Shown: piece by piece, positions 5,648-5,730 of the stretch
Position numbering within the stretch: position 1 is the stretch's first letter
How the letters are laid out: every line of letters starts with the position of its first letter
Origin: Campylobacteraceae bacterium
GTDB taxonomy: Bacteria > Campylobacterota > Campylobacteria > Campylobacterales > Sulfurovaceae
Assembly (NCBI GenBank): GCA_027083895.1
Contig: JALWMN010000079.1
Coordinates: 1 to 5,730 of the forward strand
Direction: 5' to 3'
DNA: 5,730 nucleotides
Made by a program: the position numbers and the translations under genes
The notes under the pieces: generated by a model
What the model was told of the DNA's origin: nothing
What the model saw: the letters and a program-made list of their open reading frames with translations, nothing else
Database searches by the model: none

Positions 5648-5730
5648 AAGGAAAGCCTTTTGCCTCCGCGGTTCGCTTTGCTCACAACGCTTTGGTTTCG
5701 AAGCTACAAACGGCGAACAGCGTTAAAAAA
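5648..5730. other. GC-rich non-coding tail, running off right edge
   Basis: By hand count 5661-5720 is 33 of 60 G+C (55 percent), far above the rest of the window. It contains a CGCTTTG direct repeat (5674-5680 and 5688-5694) and a SacII-type CCGCGG. The 10-mer at 5672-5681 reappears inverted at 1379-1388 in the other spacer. All three minus-strand frames are stopped, so no gene end is visible here. It may be the edge of a repeat or of an adjoining element. Confidence 0.45.

Noticed and set aside
5690..5724. tRNA-like GGTTTCGAAGC segment in the right tail
   Set aside because: It only loosely recalls a T-loop; no acceptor stem, anticodon arm or CCA context can be drawn around it.

Overview
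The window looks like ordinary chromosome from a free-living member of the Campylobacterota (epsilonproteobacteria). I infer this from four things: about two-thirds A+T by eye; a short FtsY lacking the long acidic A domain; TATAAT-type -10 boxes preceded by phased T-tracts rather than a clear -35; and the style of the FtsY and RadA proteins. Genus cannot be fixed from the sequence alone.

Layout. Bases 1-243 (minus strand) hold the N-terminal 81 codons of a 5-formyltetrahydrofolate cyclo-ligase running off the left edge. It is divergent from ftsY (302-1171, plus strand), and between them lies a perfect 9-bp inverted repeat whose two arms each contain TATAAT. Bases 1172-1729 form a 558-bp spacer with no convincing gene, rich in short direct and inverted repeats. 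A 666-codon membrane-anchored hybrid-kinase-like gene follows on the minus strand (3730-1730), convergent with ftsY. It is divergent from radA (3897-5240, plus strand), each with its own recognisable -10 box. acpS (5240-5587) overlaps the radA stop codon by one base. The last 143 bp are non-coding: they begin with a copy of a motif also found in the 1172-1729 spacer and then become markedly GC-rich.

How the genes fit together. FtsY (SRP receptor), RadA (recombination branch migration), AcpS (acyl carrier protein activation) and the folate enzyme are housekeeping proteins with no shared pathway. Only radA-acpS looks like a true operon. The unusual gene is the hybrid kinase. It has the full order membrane anchor, kinase-like module, receiver-like domain, second receiver and HPt-like tail. 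By my manual alignment it has lost the H-box, the ATP-binding glycines, the conserved lysine in both receivers and the HPt histidine. It reads as a phosphorelay scaffold with little of its catalytic chemistry left, apart from one receiver with an intact aspartate pocket. The other point of interest is the repeat-rich spacer and the related tail after acpS, which may represent a dispersed intergenic repeat family.
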